Below are positions 1-12,769 of a stretch of DNA of 64,000 nt, one piece after another (position 1 is the stretch's first letter; each line of letters begins with the position of its first letter). Under the pieces are notes generated by a model. That model had not been told where the DNA came from. It made no database searches and saw nothing but the letters and a program-made list of their open reading frames with translations. The position numbers were made by a program, and so were the translations under genes. The stretch is from an uncultured Caulobacterales bacterium (GTDB lineage: Bacteria > Pseudomonadota > Alphaproteobacteria > Caulobacterales > Caulobacteraceae). The DNA lies in NCBI GenBank assembly GCA_903862425.1, contig CAIOYC010000032.1:62001-126000 (forward strand). Direction: 5' to 3'.

Positions 1-611
1 GAGTCGTCGAACTCGGCCCGTGCCTGGAAGCCGGTCTCCACCGGGCCGGGGCACAACGCCGTGGCGTGGACGCCGCTATCCTTCAACTCGCGGTTCAGGG
101 CCTCGGTGAAGCTCAGCACATAGGCCTTGGTGGCGTAATAGACCGCGAAGTAGGGGCCGGGCTGGAAGGCCGCGGTAGAGGCCACGTTCAATATGCCGCC
201 CCTGCCGCGGGCTTTCATGCCTGCGCCGAACCGGGCGCAAAGCTCGGTCAGAACCCGCACGTTGAGGTCGATGGAGCCGAGCTGCTGGGCCAGGTCCGCC
301 TCGACCACCGCGCCGGTGACGCCGTAGCCGGCATTGTTGACCAGGACGTCGATGACCACGCCGCGCTCCTCGACCGCGGCCTCCAGATCCGCCCCGGCGC
401 CGCGCATCTCGAGGTCGAGGGAGATGATATGGGCCGCGGCGCCGTCAGCCTTCACCGCCTCGGCCACCGCCGCCAGCTTGGCTTCCGAGCGCGCGACGAG
501 CACGAGGTCATAGCCGCCGCGGGCGAACTGGTGCGCCAGCGCCTCACCGATGCCGCCGGACGCGCCGGTGATCAGGGCGACCGGGCGCGGACCCTTCGGT
601 TTCCTAGCCAT
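1..611 (-). CDS. SDR family oxidoreductase (3' part beyond window)
   Basis: Short-chain dehydrogenase/reductase of the classical NAD(P)-binding Rossmann type. The N-terminal 203 residues are visible and the gene runs off the left edge. Seen: the cofactor motif TGASGGIG at residues 15-22, NNAG at 92-95 and the catalytic YxxxK as Y158-K162. The ATG shares one base with the stop of the upstream pterin dehydratase gene (TGATG), so the two are probably co-translated. The substrate cannot be told from these motifs. It could be a general ketone or aldehyde reductase. The family call is very safe; a specific reaction is not offered. Confidence 0.93.
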   Translation of the reverse strand, partial: MARKPKGPRPVALITGASGGIGEALAHQFARGGYDLVLVARSEAKLAAVAEAVKADGAAAHIISLDLEMRGAGADLEAAVEERGVVIDVLVNNAGYGVTGAVVEADLAQQLGSIDLNVRVLTELCARFGAGMKARGRGGILNVASTAAFQPGPYFAVYYATKAYVLSFTEALNRELKDSGVHATALCPGPVETGFQARAEFDD

Positions 612-895
612 CAGGCGATCCCATCCATGAATAGGGCCAGCGCCACATCCTTGTCGCTCACCCCATCCACATCGTGGGTGGTCAGGGTAACCTCTACCTT
701 ATTGTAGACGTTGAACCATTCCGGGTGGTGATCCGCCTTGTCGGCCCAGAGCGCGACGCGCGTCATGAAGCCGAACGCGGCGTTAAAATCGTCGAACCGA
801 TAGGTCTTGGCGATGGCGTCGCGCTCACCGACCGCCTTTATCCAGCCGGTCAGTCGGCCCAGGGCCGCTTCCGCTCCGATCTTGCCGCTCGCCAT
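611..895 (-). CDS. phhB: 4a-hydroxytetrahydrobiopterin dehydratase (PCD)
   Basis: Pterin-4a-carbinolamine dehydratase, which dehydrates 4a-hydroxytetrahydropterin and so regenerates the cofactor of aromatic amino-acid hydroxylases. The 94-residue length matches the family. The signature [13 protein letters not shown] near residues 55-67 carries the paired histidines of the active site, followed by the usual VTLTTHD strand. The ATG at 895 is chosen because GGAGATCCTT lies directly upstream; the frame stays open further upstream but without conserved sequence. It is followed without a gap by an SDR gene. No phenylalanine hydroxylase gene is in the window, so the in vivo partner is unknown. Confidence 0.93.
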   Translation of the reverse strand: MASGKIGAEAALGRLTGWIKAVGERDAIAKTYRFDDFNAAFGFMTRVALWADKADHHPEWFNVYNKVEVTLTTHDVDGVSDKDVALALFMDGIA

Positions 896-1024
896 AAGGA
901 TCTCCTTTGCAGGGGTTCTAACGCGCGCCGGCCCGGGCGCCACCCCTTGCCGATCGCCGCTCGCGGATAGCTGGCGCCCGTCGTGCAGGCTCAGCTTTAA
1001 CTGGTTCTTAATGAGACGCCGAAC

Positions 1025-1990
1025 GTGAACGACGCAACCATGTCCCTTTTCCAGGCCCTTCCGCACGAGTTGATGCGGATGCCCACCGACGCCGCGGTAC
1101 GCTTTCGCCACCGGCTGAACGATACGGGTCTTTTCACCGACGAGGCCCTGGCACGCCTGATCGACGAACAACCGCGTGACCGCTTGGACGTCCTGACCAT
1201 GCGCAAGAACCCGCCCGGCGGCGAACGCTGGACAGCGGGCGAGGCCAACGGCCTGTCGGGCGCCGAGATACTGGAAGCGGTGCGTACCGGCGCGCTATGG
1301 GTCTCCTGCCGCCGCGCCATGGAGATGCATCCGCGTTATAAGCCGGTGTTCGATCAGGCCATCGCCGACTATTCGCGCGAGGTCGGTGTCAAGGTGCTCA
1401 GCGCCTCGGCCAGCGTGCTGATTTCCGGACCGCAGATGGGCATCTTCTTCCATGCCGATGCCGCCGACACGATGCTGTGGCATCTGCGCGGCTCCAAGAC
1501 CATGATGATCTATCCGTCTACGGAAGCCTATATTCCGGATACGGCGATGGAGGCGATCCTGCTGAAGGAAAACCTGTCCGACGCCCCCTATCGTGAAGAG
1601 ATGGACGCCGCCGCCGAGACCGTGGTGTTCCACGCTGGCGACGCCGCCGCCTGGCCGCTGCACGCGCCGCACCGGGTCCTGAACGGCGACAGCCTCAACG
1701 TGTCCATTTCGGTGGAATACACGACGCCGCAGTGCGTGCTGACCAACGGGGTTCTGTTCACCAACGGCTGGCTGCGCCGGCGGCTGAAGGCGCCGGTCTG
1801 GTCCCGCCCACCGGCGACCCTGCACCCGGTCTACTCGGCGGCGTCCAAGGGGCTCCGGGTCGTAGAGAAGTTCCGCAAGACGGTGGAGAAAAGCCACCCG
1901 CGCAAGTTCGACGTGGATCTGTCGTATCCGGACAATATCCGATGGCGCGAAGGCCAGGCTCCGGCAGCCCTCAGGATGGCGGCGGAATAG
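1025..1990 (+). CDS. Cupin-like / JmjC-type protein
   Basis: Protein of 321 residues resembling the cupin_8/JmjC-like 2-oxoglutarate oxygenase fold. An HxD pair (H143, D145) in the segment [19 protein letters not shown] and a distal histidine in [12 protein letters not shown] (near 213-216) form the expected HxD...H iron triad. The product may be an Fe(II)/2OG hydroxylase or a cupin regulator. The substrate is not inferable. The start is either GTG 1025 or ATG 1040; neither has a strong Shine-Dalgarno. Its 3' end overlaps the convergent tilS gene by 20 bp, so the two transcripts would be complementary there. Confidence 0.7.
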   Translation: MNDATMSLFQALPHELMRMPTDAAVRFRHRLNDTGLFTDEALARLIDEQPRDRLDVLTMRKNPPGGERWTAGEANGLSGAEILEAVRTGALWVSCRRAMEMHPRYKPVFDQAIADYSREVGVKVLSASASVLISGPQMGIFFHADAADTMLWHLRGSKTMMIYPSTEAYIPDTAMEAILLKENLSDAPYREEMDAAAETVVFHAGDAAAWPLHAPHRVLNGDSLNVSISVEYTTPQCVLTNGVLFTNGWLRRRLKAPVWSRPPATLHPVYSAASKGLRVVEKFRKTVEKSHPRKFDVDLSYPDNIRWREGQAPAALRMAAE

Positions 1991-3056
1991 ACGCCTCGTC
2001 CGATACGAGCCCGCAGGCGGCCGCAAAGCGCTGCCTCACCCAGTCCAGCGGCTCGACCGGCCGCGCCGCCTGACCGCGGCGCGGCGGCGCGCGGGTGATC
2101 TCGACCGCATCCTCGCACACGGCCACCCGGCATCCGCACAGGGTCGCAACCCTGCCAGCGCGGATCGCTGCCAATAACCGCTCCAGTTCGGGGCCGCGCG
2201 GGGGCTTTGTGTTGCCTGAGACACTGAGCAAAGCCGCAGACAGCACGGGCTTGCTGGCCGAAGGCTCGGCGCCGATCAATAGACCTCGCGGTGTTCGAAG
2301 GCCGTCGGTCTCAACTTCAGTGGTTCGCGCCAAATTGGCTACCCCATCCCCGCCCATCTCCCTTGGGGCAGGGAGCCAGGCTTGAGCAGCGTGGCTGGCG
2401 CCGGAAACAAAACAGCCCAGGTCGCCACCTCTTTGGGGATCGGTAGCGAGGGTTCGGCGGGCTCTTACCCTGGCGAAGGCGGGATTCTCGTTGGCGGGGT
2501 CGTCGAGCCAGTCCGCGCCGCGCGCCGCCAGATCGTCGCGTAGCTCGGCCCGGCTCGCCTCGAGCAGAGGTCGCAGCAGAAACACGCCGCGCCCCTCCGG
2601 CCATGCGGGCGAGGGACCCCATTCGTGCAGCCGGCCGAGGCCCGGCGCATCCGTCCGGCGCATCAGGTCGGCTTCGGCGATGTCGTCGGCGGTATGGCCC
2701 ATGAGGATCACGCCAGCCCCGGCTTCCCGCGCCGAGTTCGCCAAAAGTGCGTGGCGCGCGGCCCGCGCCTTCGCCTGCAGGCCTGTGCTCGGCTTCGGTC
2801 CCTCCCAGCTAAGCGCCCGCCAGTCCGCGCCGAGCGCGCGCGCCTTGTCTCCCGCCTCGGCTGTCCAGCGCGCGCTCATAGAGTTGAGGCCGTGATCGAC
2901 GGTCAGGGCCAGCACCGGCCGCTCATGCGCCTTCGCCCACTCCGTAGTCAGGTGCAGCAGAGCCAGCGAATCCCCGCCACCGGACAGCGCCACAGCCAGC
3001 GGCGCGTGCGCCGCCCGGTCGAGGCGTCGCGCCATCACGTCTTCGAACGACTTCAC
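1971..3056 (-). CDS. tilS: tRNA(Ile)-lysidine synthase
   Basis: Cytosolic ATP-dependent enzyme that converts C34 of the tRNA-Ile CAU anticodon to lysidine, so that AUA is read as isoleucine. Seen: the PP-loop pyrophosphatase motif SGGGDS at residues 25-30, then LTVDHGL and GHTADDIAE, both typical of TilS. At 361 residues it is shorter than E. coli TilS, as is common in alphaproteobacteria. The ATG overlaps the stop of the upstream acyltransferase gene (ATGA), implying an operon. The 3' end overlaps the convergent cupin gene. Confidence 0.93.
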   Translation of the reverse strand: MKSFEDVMARRLDRAAHAPLAVALSGGGDSLALLHLTTEWAKAHERPVLALTVDHGLNSMSARWTAEAGDKARALGADWRALSWEGPKPSTGLQAKARAARHALLANSAREAGAGVILMGHTADDIAEADLMRRTDAPGLGRLHEWGPSPAWPEGRGVFLLRPLLEASRAELRDDLAARGADWLDDPANENPAFARVRARRTLATDPQRGGDLGCFVSGASHAAQAWLPAPREMGGDGVANLARTTEVETDGLRTPRGLLIGAEPSASKPVLSAALLSVSGNTKPPRGPELERLLAAIRAGRVATLCGCRVAVCEDAVEITRAPPRRGQAARPVEPLDWVRQRFAAACGLVSDEASIPPPS

Positions 3057-3916
3057 CCGAACAAGGTCCGGCCGGCGCCGAGCTCGAACTCCACATAGTG
3101 CTGCAGCGCCTTGATCGCTTCGGCCGGTTCGCCGGGGACAGCCTCGCCATCGATGGGTTCGCCCACCACCAGCTTGAAGCGCTGCCCCCGCTTGTTGAGC
3201 AGTTCGTGGAACAGGGTGATGTCACGCAGCTCCCCTGAGAAGCGGTCGAAGAGGTGGAACCAGAACGACCAGGGTCCATCCACGTGGATTGGCACGATGG
3301 GTGCGTGGAACTTGCGGGCCAGCGAGATGGGGCTGGGCTGCCAGGGCTCGTCGGTCAGCACCTTGTTGGCTCGCACCCGCGCTAACCGACCGGAAGGGAA
3401 GGTCACCAGGGCCTCGCCCGCCTCCAGCACCTGGGTGGTCCTTTGCAGGGTCAGGCGCGTAGCCTCGCGCGAGCGTTTGGCGGCGTTGAGCTCCACCGGG
3501 ATCAGCACGTCGTCGAACCCCGGTGCAACCCTGCGCGCATCGGCGTTGGCGTAGAAGATGAGGTCGCGGCGCACCCGCTTCAGCGCATCATAGACCGCCA
3601 CGCCGTCGGCGATACCGGTGGGGTGGTTGGAGACAGTGATGACCGCGCCTTTGGTCGGGACGCGCTCCAGCCCCTCCACCTCGACCTTCAGCGCCAGAAG
3701 GTCTGCGACATAGTCGAGCGCCGCTTGTCCGCCCATGGGAGCGATGGCGTCGGCCATGCGCCGCGCCTTGTCGTAGCCGAGCAGGGCGTTCAACACCGGT
3801 CGCGTCACGGGCCAGAACGTCGAGGCCGCCAGCCTGGGCGCGCGCTCGACGATCAGTTCGTCGACGATGTGGTGCTGCGGGGCGGAAGGGTTCGCCACCG
3901 GGGAAAGCGTTACCAT
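3053..3916 (-). CDS. Lysophospholipid-type acyltransferase
   Basis: Member of the PlsC-like glycerolipid acyltransferase family, expected to move an acyl group from acyl-ACP or acyl-CoA to a lysolipid or related amphiphile at the inner membrane. Motif I is SNHPTGIADG (H98, D104 by this start), which is one residue longer between H and D than the classical HX4D. The substrate motif reads FPSGRLARVRANK, and PIVPIHVDG forms the last motif. The ATG at 3916 is preferred; a TTG at 3952 in frame would couple to the permease stop. It overlaps tilS by 4 bp. The acceptor lipid is unknown; ornithine-lipid type OlsA is one alternative. Confidence 0.82.
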   Translation of the reverse strand: MVTLSPVANPSAPQHHIVDELIVERAPRLAASTFWPVTRPVLNALLGYDKARRMADAIAPMGGQAALDYVADLLALKVEVEGLERVPTKGAVITVSNHPTGIADGVAVYDALKRVRRDLIFYANADARRVAPGFDDVLIPVELNAAKRSREATRLTLQRTTQVLEAGEALVTFPSGRLARVRANKVLTDEPWQPSPISLARKFHAPIVPIHVDGPWSFWFHLFDRFSGELRDITLFHELLNKRGQRFKLVVGEPIDGEAVPGEPAEAIKALQHYVEFELGAGRTLFG

Positions 3917-3953
3917 GACGGAAAGATGCGCCGGGCGGGTATCCGCGCGCAAG

Positions 3954-5264
3954 TCAGGCGCGGCGGCGCAGGGCGGCGAGGTAGATGGCGCTGGAGATGG
4001 CGATGGCCGCGACCACGGCCGCGCCCTCCTGCCAGGTGCCTTGCAGGGTCAGCCAGATCATCGAACCGATGCCGAGCGCCGCCGCCGCCGTGGTGAAGGG
4101 AAAGTTCAGCGGCTTGCCTTCGCGCGCAACGCCGCGCTGGCGCAGGATCACCGCCGCTCCGCAGCCGGCGATGTAGACCACCACGGTCACCAGGGTGGAC
4201 AGGATCACCAGTGGCTCGAAGGCGCCGGTGATGGCAAAGGCCGCCTCGATCACGGCATAGACGGCTATGGCGATGTGCGGCGTGTGAGCCTTGGGGTGCG
4301 CCTTGGCGAGGGCGGCGGGCAGGAAACCGTCGCGGGCCATGCCGAACAGGACGCGCGGGGCGCTCAGCATGTCCGACGCCAGATAGCCCAGCATCGAAAC
4401 CGCGCCGCCGACCAGCAGCAGGCCCGAAAGAGCAGGGGAGACCTTGCCCATGGCGTCGGCGAGCGGGGTCTTGGCGGCGGCGAGGCTGGCCCCGAGCAGG
4501 CCCTGAGCTACGATCTGGATGAAAATGTAGAGGACCGTCACCGCCGCCAGCGCGCCGAGCAGGCCAAGCGGCACATTGCGTTCCGGTCGTCGCACCTCGC
4601 CTGAGACGCCGAGCGCCGTCTCCATACCCATGAAGGCGAACACCCCCAGCAGCATGGCCCGGCCGATATCGGCGTGTCCGGTGGTGGCCGTTTCTGTGAA
4701 GTGAGCCGGGCTGATGTGCAGCGCACCCACGAAGACGAAGACCAAGAGCGGGATGAGTTTCAAGGCGATCAGCAGGCTGACCAGCCCGCCCCCGCGCCTC
4801 ACCCCGCCGATATTGATGGCGGCGATGGTGGCGAACAGCAGAGCGATGAAGCCGGCGCGCCACAGGGGCTGGGTGAAGATGGGTACAACGCTGGCCAGCG
4901 CGTCGGCGAGGCCGGCGGCGATCCCGGCCGCCGCTAGGCCTGCGCCCAGCCAGAGCATGACGCCCGTGATGAAACCGGCATAACGGCCAAAGGCGACTTC
5001 GATACCGCCCGAAACGCCGCCCGAGACGGCCACGCGGCTCCCGGCCTCGGCAAAGCAGATGGCCACCGCTCCCACGGCAAGCGCACAGGCGATGTAGTAG
5101 AAGGGCGCCGCGGCGCCGACCGCTGCCGCCATCTTGGACGGTAGGACGAAGATGCCGCCGCCGATGACCGTATTAGCAACCGCCGCCGCCAGTCCCCAGG
5201 CCGAAAGGGCGCGTACCAAGCCGCGATCCTTGGTGTCGCCGGTGGTGTCTATCTGTGCGGTCAT
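3954..5264 (-). CDS. APC superfamily amino-acid permease
   Basis: Inner-membrane amino-acid/polyamine/organocation transporter of 436 residues with about 12 hydrophobic segments. The first helix contains the APC signature (NTVIGGGIFVLPS), the glycine-rich substrate-binding break of this family. The ATG at 5264 is preceded by GGAAGGGG. Long runs of Ala/Gly/Leu mark the transmembrane segments to the C-terminus. The substrate cannot be read from sequence. A rho-independent terminator and a 35-residue peptide gene lie directly upstream on the same strand, so the permease either has its own promoter within 5265-5353 or depends on read-through. Confidence 0.9.
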   Translation of the reverse strand: MTAQIDTTGDTKDRGLVRALSAWGLAAAVANTVIGGGIFVLPSKMAAAVGAAAPFYYIACALAVGAVAICFAEAGSRVAVSGGVSGGIEVAFGRYAGFITGVMLWLGAGLAAAGIAAGLADALASVVPIFTQPLWRAGFIALLFATIAAINIGGVRRGGGLVSLLIALKLIPLLVFVFVGALHISPAHFTETATTGHADIGRAMLLGVFAFMGMETALGVSGEVRRPERNVPLGLLGALAAVTVLYIFIQIVAQGLLGASLAAAKTPLADAMGKVSPALSGLLLVGGAVSMLGYLASDMLSAPRVLFGMARDGFLPAALAKAHPKAHTPHIAIAVYAVIEAAFAITGAFEPLVILSTLVTVVVYIAGCGAAVILRQRGVAREGKPLNFPFTTAAAALGIGSMIWLTLQGTWQEGAAVVAAIAISSAIYLAALRRRA

Positions 5265-5353
5265 GCTCGCCCCTTCCGTATCGAGCTTGGCGGACGGGGC
5301 GGCGAATGGGAAGGGCGCGCAGGCGCGGACGCGGAAGCCTGGTTCCAGATGTG

Positions 5354-5380
5354 CAAAAGGCCGGCGCAGGGCCGGCCTCT
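5354..5380 (-). terminator. Rho-independent terminator after the small membrane peptide gene
   Basis: Perfect 8-bp stem AGGCCGGC (5358-5365) with GCCGGCCT (5371-5378) around a 5-nt loop. Read on the minus strand the stem is followed by TTTT. It sits 28 bp after the stop of the small peptide gene and 90 bp before the permease start. Confidence 0.8.
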
Positions 5381-5405
5381 GACAGATTACCAAGGTCCGT
5401 AAGGC

Positions 5406-5513
5406 CTAGCTGGCGGTGGCCAGGTAGCCGAGGGTCAGGACGGGCACCAGCGAAAGTCCGAGGACCAGGGCGGCGTTGGTAAAGAGTTGCGATATCTTAA
5501 CGTTCGTAAACAT
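5406..5513 (-). CDS. Small hydrophobic peptide, 35 aa
   Basis: Short gene with a strong ribosome site: AGGGG lies 7 nt before the ATG at 5513 (an ATG at 5519 is an alternative). The product has a short polar start (MFTNVKISQLFTN) and one hydrophobic segment of about 20 residues rich in Leu/Val, ending ATAS. It is a likely single-pass membrane peptide or cleaved signal-like peptide. A terminator follows and an amino-acid permease is next. Upstream lies GGAAC-N16-CGAT, one mismatch from an EcfG promoter. No function is recognised. Confidence 0.65.
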   Translation of the reverse strand: MFTNVKISQLFTNAALVLGLSLVPVLTLGYLATAS

Positions 5514-5529
5514 TTTCATTCCCCTAATT

Positions 5530-5597
5530 ATCGCTCACCGAGGTGTGACGTTCCAGGAAAACGCCATTGGGAGGGGGCAATTCACCCCGGTGAGCGA
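5530..5597 (-). promoter_or_regulatory. Candidate EcfG-like promoter inside a long inverted repeat
   Basis: Arms TCGCTCACCGAGGTG (5531-5545) and CACCCCGGTGAGCGA (5583-5597) are complementary at 14 of 15 positions and are 37 bp apart. On the minus strand GGAAC (5553-5549), a 16-nt spacer and CGAT (5533-5530) resemble the alphaproteobacterial EcfG promoter GGAAC-N16-CGTT with one mismatch. This would place the transcript start about 10 nt before the small peptide gene. The remaining 5598-5751 stretch before recF shows no gene. Confidence 0.4.
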
Positions 5598-5751
5598 CAG
5601 GCGCGGAAATAGGCCCCCCTTGGCTTGACCGCAAGGGCGAAATGGTGCGTCGCACATTAAATCGCGGCTATTTTTGTTGCGTTGCACGCGGGTCACAGCA
5701 GTAGATTCGTCCTCGCTTTCGTCCTTGCTGCGAAAGCTTGTATGCAGCCCC

Positions 5752-9410
<3,659 letters not shown>

Positions 9411-9470
9411 CTTCGGCATGCCAACTGCCGCTCATGCGGTAGTCGCCGGCCTGAGTGGGCAGAAGCGTTC

Positions 9471-10370
9471 CTACCGCGAGGGTGCGGCGCCCATCTGGGC
9501 GGCTTCGGAGGTCTTCACCGCGTTCCATGAGCGGGTCGCGACGCTGGGCGTGCGGGCGGCGGCGCCCGTCGAGAGCGAGCGCAGATAGGCGAGGTTGACA
9601 TCGGCGGCCTCGGGCGGGAGGTCCTGACGGATCAGGGGTTCGGCCTCGGCGACCTTGCCCTCCAGCCCCAGCACGAGGGCCAGGTTCTGCCGTTCCGCCG
9701 CGCCCGCGCCGGGCTGGGCCACGGCCTTCTTCAGCAGGGCTTCGGCCGCCTGCGGCTCTCCATGGGTAGCGCGGAACAGAGCGTAGTTGGAGAGCGTGGA
9801 GGGGCTGTCCGGGTTTAGCCGCAGGGCCTGCTCAAAGGCCTGTGTGGCCAGTTCCGGCTGCTTGTTCTGGTCATAGGCGACACCGAGCAGCGACCAGGCT
9901 TTGGCGTCGCGCGGATTGGCGGCGGTGAGTTCCTTCAGGGGCTGCAGGGCGTAGAAGCCCTGACCGGCGCTGATCTGGGCGCGTGCAACCTCGAACAGGG
10001 CGGGTGCATGTTTTGGATGGGAGCTCAGCACGGTCTGGGCCGCCTCCACCGCCTCGGGATAGCGGCCGAGCACACGCATGGCTGCGGCGAGGGCGACCCC
10101 GGCCTCCGCATCGGTGGGGTCGGCGTTCACTTCCCGGCTCCAGAAGGCGACCTGGGTCAAAGGGTCCATGCGACTGGCCGTGGCGCGTTCGGCGGGGGTG
10201 GCCTTGGTCGGCTTGGCGGCGGTCTGAGCCGCGGTCGAGCCGGCGGCCGGACTCGCGGGCGGCGTGGCCGGCTTGGCGTCGCCGAAGGGCCAGGCGAAAG
10301 CCGGGGCGGCCAGCGTCAGGCTGGCCAGCACCGTCACGACGGTTGCAGCGCGGTTGGGGTTGGGACACAT
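9471..10370 (-). CDS. Exported TPR protein (TadD-like)
   Basis: Protein of 299 residues with an N-terminal signal peptide ending AAPAFA-W, a Pro/Ala/Thr-rich linker (about 33-65), then TPR repeats from about 70 to 240 (for example ALFEVARAQISAGQGFYAL and AWSLLGVAYDQNKQPELATQAFEQAL). The layout resembles TadD-type periplasmic TPR proteins of Flp pilus systems, but no pilus genes are nearby, so it is best called a TPR scaffold of unknown partner. It converges with gyrB and is divergent from the aminopeptidase gene. The 60 bp between its stop and gyrB holds only a weak hairpin (9425-9442). Confidence 0.78.
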   Translation of the reverse strand: MCPNPNRAATVVTVLASLTLAAPAFAWPFGDAKPATPPASPAAGSTAAQTAAKPTKATPAERATASRMDPLTQVAFWSREVNADPTDAEAGVALAAAMRVLGRYPEAVEAAQTVLSSHPKHAPALFEVARAQISAGQGFYALQPLKELTAANPRDAKAWSLLGVAYDQNKQPELATQAFEQALRLNPDSPSTLSNYALFRATHGEPQAAEALLKKAVAQPGAGAAERQNLALVLGLEGKVAEAEPLIRQDLPPEAADVNLAYLRSLSTGAAARTPSVATRSWNAVKTSEAAQMGAAPSR

Positions 10371-10499
10371 GTTCGGATGACGCTCCGGATAGAGGCTCCA
10401 GTCTCCGCTCGGCGCGTCAACGAAGCGTTAAGCATAAAAAGGCGAGGCCGACGCAAGCCGTGGCCGCGCGTCGCAGTTCGTGTCGATGAGGAGCCGCCC

Positions 10500-11891
10500 G
10501 TGTCCCACCCTGCCGCCGAGGTCCTGATCGCCCCCGAAGCCGCCGCTACGCCCACTTCGGTGGCGCTGGTGGCGGAAGGCGGCTGGGAGGCCCTGCGCGA
10601 GAGCCTCGACCCCGTCGGCCGCTCCGCCGCGGAGCTCGCCGGGTTCAAGGGCAAGGCGGGGCAGGCGGTGATTCTGCCAGGCGAGACGCCGCGCGTATTG
10701 GCTGGGCTGGGCGAGGGCGCCATGGCCCTGCGCAGCCTGCCGTCCAGGCTCACGGCAGCCGACTACCGGCTGGAAGGCGACGACCCGACGCCAGACCAAG
10801 CGATTGCGTTCGTCCTCGGGACCTACCGCTTCGATCGCTACAAGAAGGAGCATGGCAAGCCGCAGCCGCGCCTGGTGGTGTCCGACGCCAAGGTACGCGC
10901 CGAGGCGTTGGCCGCCGCCCACGCCCTGTTCCTGGCCCGCGACATGGTCAACACGCCGGCCAACGACATGGGGCCGCTGCAGATCGAGACCATCGCCCGC
11001 GAGATCGCCGGTGCGCACGGCGCGTCCTGCTCGGTGATCACTGGCGACGAGCTTCTGACGCAGAACTATCCGGCCGTGCATGCCGTGGGCCGCGCCGCCG
11101 TGCCCGCCCGCGCTCCGCGTATGATCGAGCTCGGCTGGAAGGGTTCCGACGCGGCGTCCGATGCGCCGCTGCTCGCCATCGTCGGCAAAGGGGTGGTGTT
11201 CGATACCGGCGGGCTCGACATCAAGCCCTCGTCCGGTATGCGACAGATGAAGAAAGACATGGGCGGGGCGGCCCACGCCCTGGCTCTGGCGCGGATGGTG
11301 ATGGGCGCGGACCTGCCTGTCCGTCTCGCCGTGCTGGTCCCGGTGGTGGAGAACGCCATCAGTGGAGACGCCATGCGACCGGGCGACGTCCTCGACAGCC
11401 GCGCGGGCCTCACCATCGAGGTGGGCAATACCGATGCGGAGGGGCGGCTGATCCTGGCCGACGCCCTGACCCGCGCGGGCGAGCTGAGCCCGGTGCTGAC
11501 GCTGGACTTCGCGACCCTGACCGGCGCGGCGCGGGTGGCCCTGGGGCCGGAGGTCATTCCCTTCTACACTGCCGACGACGCGCTGGCGGGTGAACTGGCC
11601 GAGCAGGCGAGTGCGGTGGCCGACCCGCTTTGGCGCATGCCGCTCTGGGCCGGCTATGAGGAGTCCCTCGACAGCGACGTGGCCGACATCAAGAACGACC
11701 CGGACGCCTGGGCGCAGGCGGGCTCGGTCACCGCCGCTCTCTTCCTGCAACGCTTCGCCCCTAAGGACGGCGCCTGGGTCCATTTCGATATCTTTGCCTG
11801 GAACTCGAAGAGTCGTCCTGGCCGCCCCGCCGGCGCCGAGGCCCAGGCCATCCGCGCCGTCTTCGCGGTGCTGAAGGCGCGCTTCGGATGA
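10500..11891 (+). CDS. Leucyl aminopeptidase family protein (M17)
   Basis: Cytosolic dinuclear metallo-aminopeptidase of 463 residues. The catalytic domain has GKGVVFDTGGLDIKPS, the lysine-bearing MKKDMGGAA, and the family signature NTDAEGRL at 310-317. It is shorter than PepA and its N-terminal domain is reduced, as in the PepB/CC-type branch. The GTG start at 10500 is chosen because GAGGAG lies 7 nt upstream; the frame is open for another 490 bp without similarity. It overlaps the next gene, an NlpC/P60 endopeptidase, by 4 bp, which suggests joint degradation of recycled murein peptides. Confidence 0.92.
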   Translation: MSHPAAEVLIAPEAAATPTSVALVAEGGWEALRESLDPVGRSAAELAGFKGKAGQAVILPGETPRVLAGLGEGAMALRSLPSRLTAADYRLEGDDPTPDQAIAFVLGTYRFDRYKKEHGKPQPRLVVSDAKVRAEALAAAHALFLARDMVNTPANDMGPLQIETIAREIAGAHGASCSVITGDELLTQNYPAVHAVGRAAVPARAPRMIELGWKGSDAASDAPLLAIVGKGVVFDTGGLDIKPSSGMRQMKKDMGGAAHALALARMVMGADLPVRLAVLVPVVENAISGDAMRPGDVLDSRAGLTIEVGNTDAEGRLILADALTRAGELSPVLTLDFATLTGAARVALGPEVIPFYTADDALAGELAEQASAVADPLWRMPLWAGYEESLDSDVADIKNDPDAWAQAGSVTAALFLQRFAPKDGAWVHFDIFAWNSKSRPGRPAGAEAQAIRAVFAVLKARFG

Positions 11892-12769
11892 CGCGGCTGG
11901 ACAAGACTCGGCACGACCCGCGCGTGACCCTGGCCCGCCCGGACCTGGCCGACGCTGTCCTTGAAGGCGTCATCGCCGCAGAGCGCTACGCCGAGACCAA
12001 AGCGATGCAGGTGATCGTCCCCGGCGCCGCCTTACGCACCGCCCCTGACGGTCGTGCCGAGCAGGTGGATCAGGTGTTGTTCGGCGAGGTCTTCCACGTG
12101 CTGGAGGAGACGGATGGCTGGGCCTGGGGCCAGGCTGATCGGGACGGCTACGTGGGCTATGTCGCCCTGCGCTGCCTGTCGCCCGAAGTGATCCGGCCGA
12201 CCCATTGGGTGGGCGCGATCCGTACCTATGGCTTGACCGAACCCTCGATCCGCGCTCCGGTGGCGGGGCTCTATTCGCTGAACGCCCTGGTGACGGTGGA
12301 AGCGCCCGAAGCCCTTGGGGACGATGAGCGCTTCGCCAGGGTGGCGCGTATCGGCCACGTTACCCGCCACCATCTGTCGCCTATCGGCCAGCACCTGGCG
12401 ACCGATCCGGCGGGCGTGGCCGAGCGGTTCCTGGGCGCACCCTATCTGTGGGGTGGTCGCGACAGCCTCGGCCTCGACTGTTCAGGACTGGTGCAGCAGG
12501 CCCTCTATGCCTGCGGCCGGGCTTGCCCGCGCGATAGCGACATGCAACAGGCCCTCGGCGCCCCGCTCACCATCGGGCCAGATCTCGGCGGATTGCAGCG
12601 CGACGACCTTGTCTTCTGGCGCGGCCACGTCGGAATCATGCTCGACGCCGACCGCCTGCTCCACGCCAACGCCCACCACATGGCCACCGCCATCGAGTCC
12701 CTCGCCGGCGCGGTGGCCCGGATCGAGGCGGCGGGCGGCGGCGCGCCTACGGCGTTCCGGCGGCTTTAA
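11888..12769 (+). CDS. NlpC/P60 family cell-wall peptide hydrolase with SH3 domains
   Basis: Putative gamma-D-glutamyl-meso-diaminopimelate endopeptidase of the YkfC (dipeptidyl peptidase VI) type, 293 residues. An SH3-like region (about 40-170, with GWAWGQADRDGYVGYV) precedes the C-terminal NlpC/P60 domain. The catalytic cysteine is C198 in LDCSGLVQ, the histidine is in GHVGIM, and LHANAH supplies the third polar residue. There is no signal peptide, consistent with cytosolic peptide recycling together with the overlapping aminopeptidase. The role is inferred from family and context. Confidence 0.9.
   Translation: MTRLDKTRHDPRVTLARPDLADAVLEGVIAAERYAETKAMQVIVPGAALRTAPDGRAEQVDQVLFGEVFHVLEETDGWAWGQADRDGYVGYVALRCLSPEVIRPTHWVGAIRTYGLTEPSIRAPVAGLYSLNALVTVEAPEALGDDERFARVARIGHVTRHHLSPIGQHLATDPAGVAERFLGAPYLWGGRDSLGLDCSGLVQQALYACGRACPRDSDMQQALGAPLTIGPDLGGLQRDDLVFWRGHVGIMLDADRLLHANAHHMATAIESLAGAVARIEAAGGGAPTAFRRL

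Noticed and set aside
5520-5751. Replication origin near recF-gyrB
   Set aside because: No cluster of DnaA boxes, AT-rich unwinding region or dnaA/dnaN gene was found in the gap.
9425-9442. Terminator after gyrB
   Set aside because: A 7-bp stem with one wobble and no T-run; only weak support.
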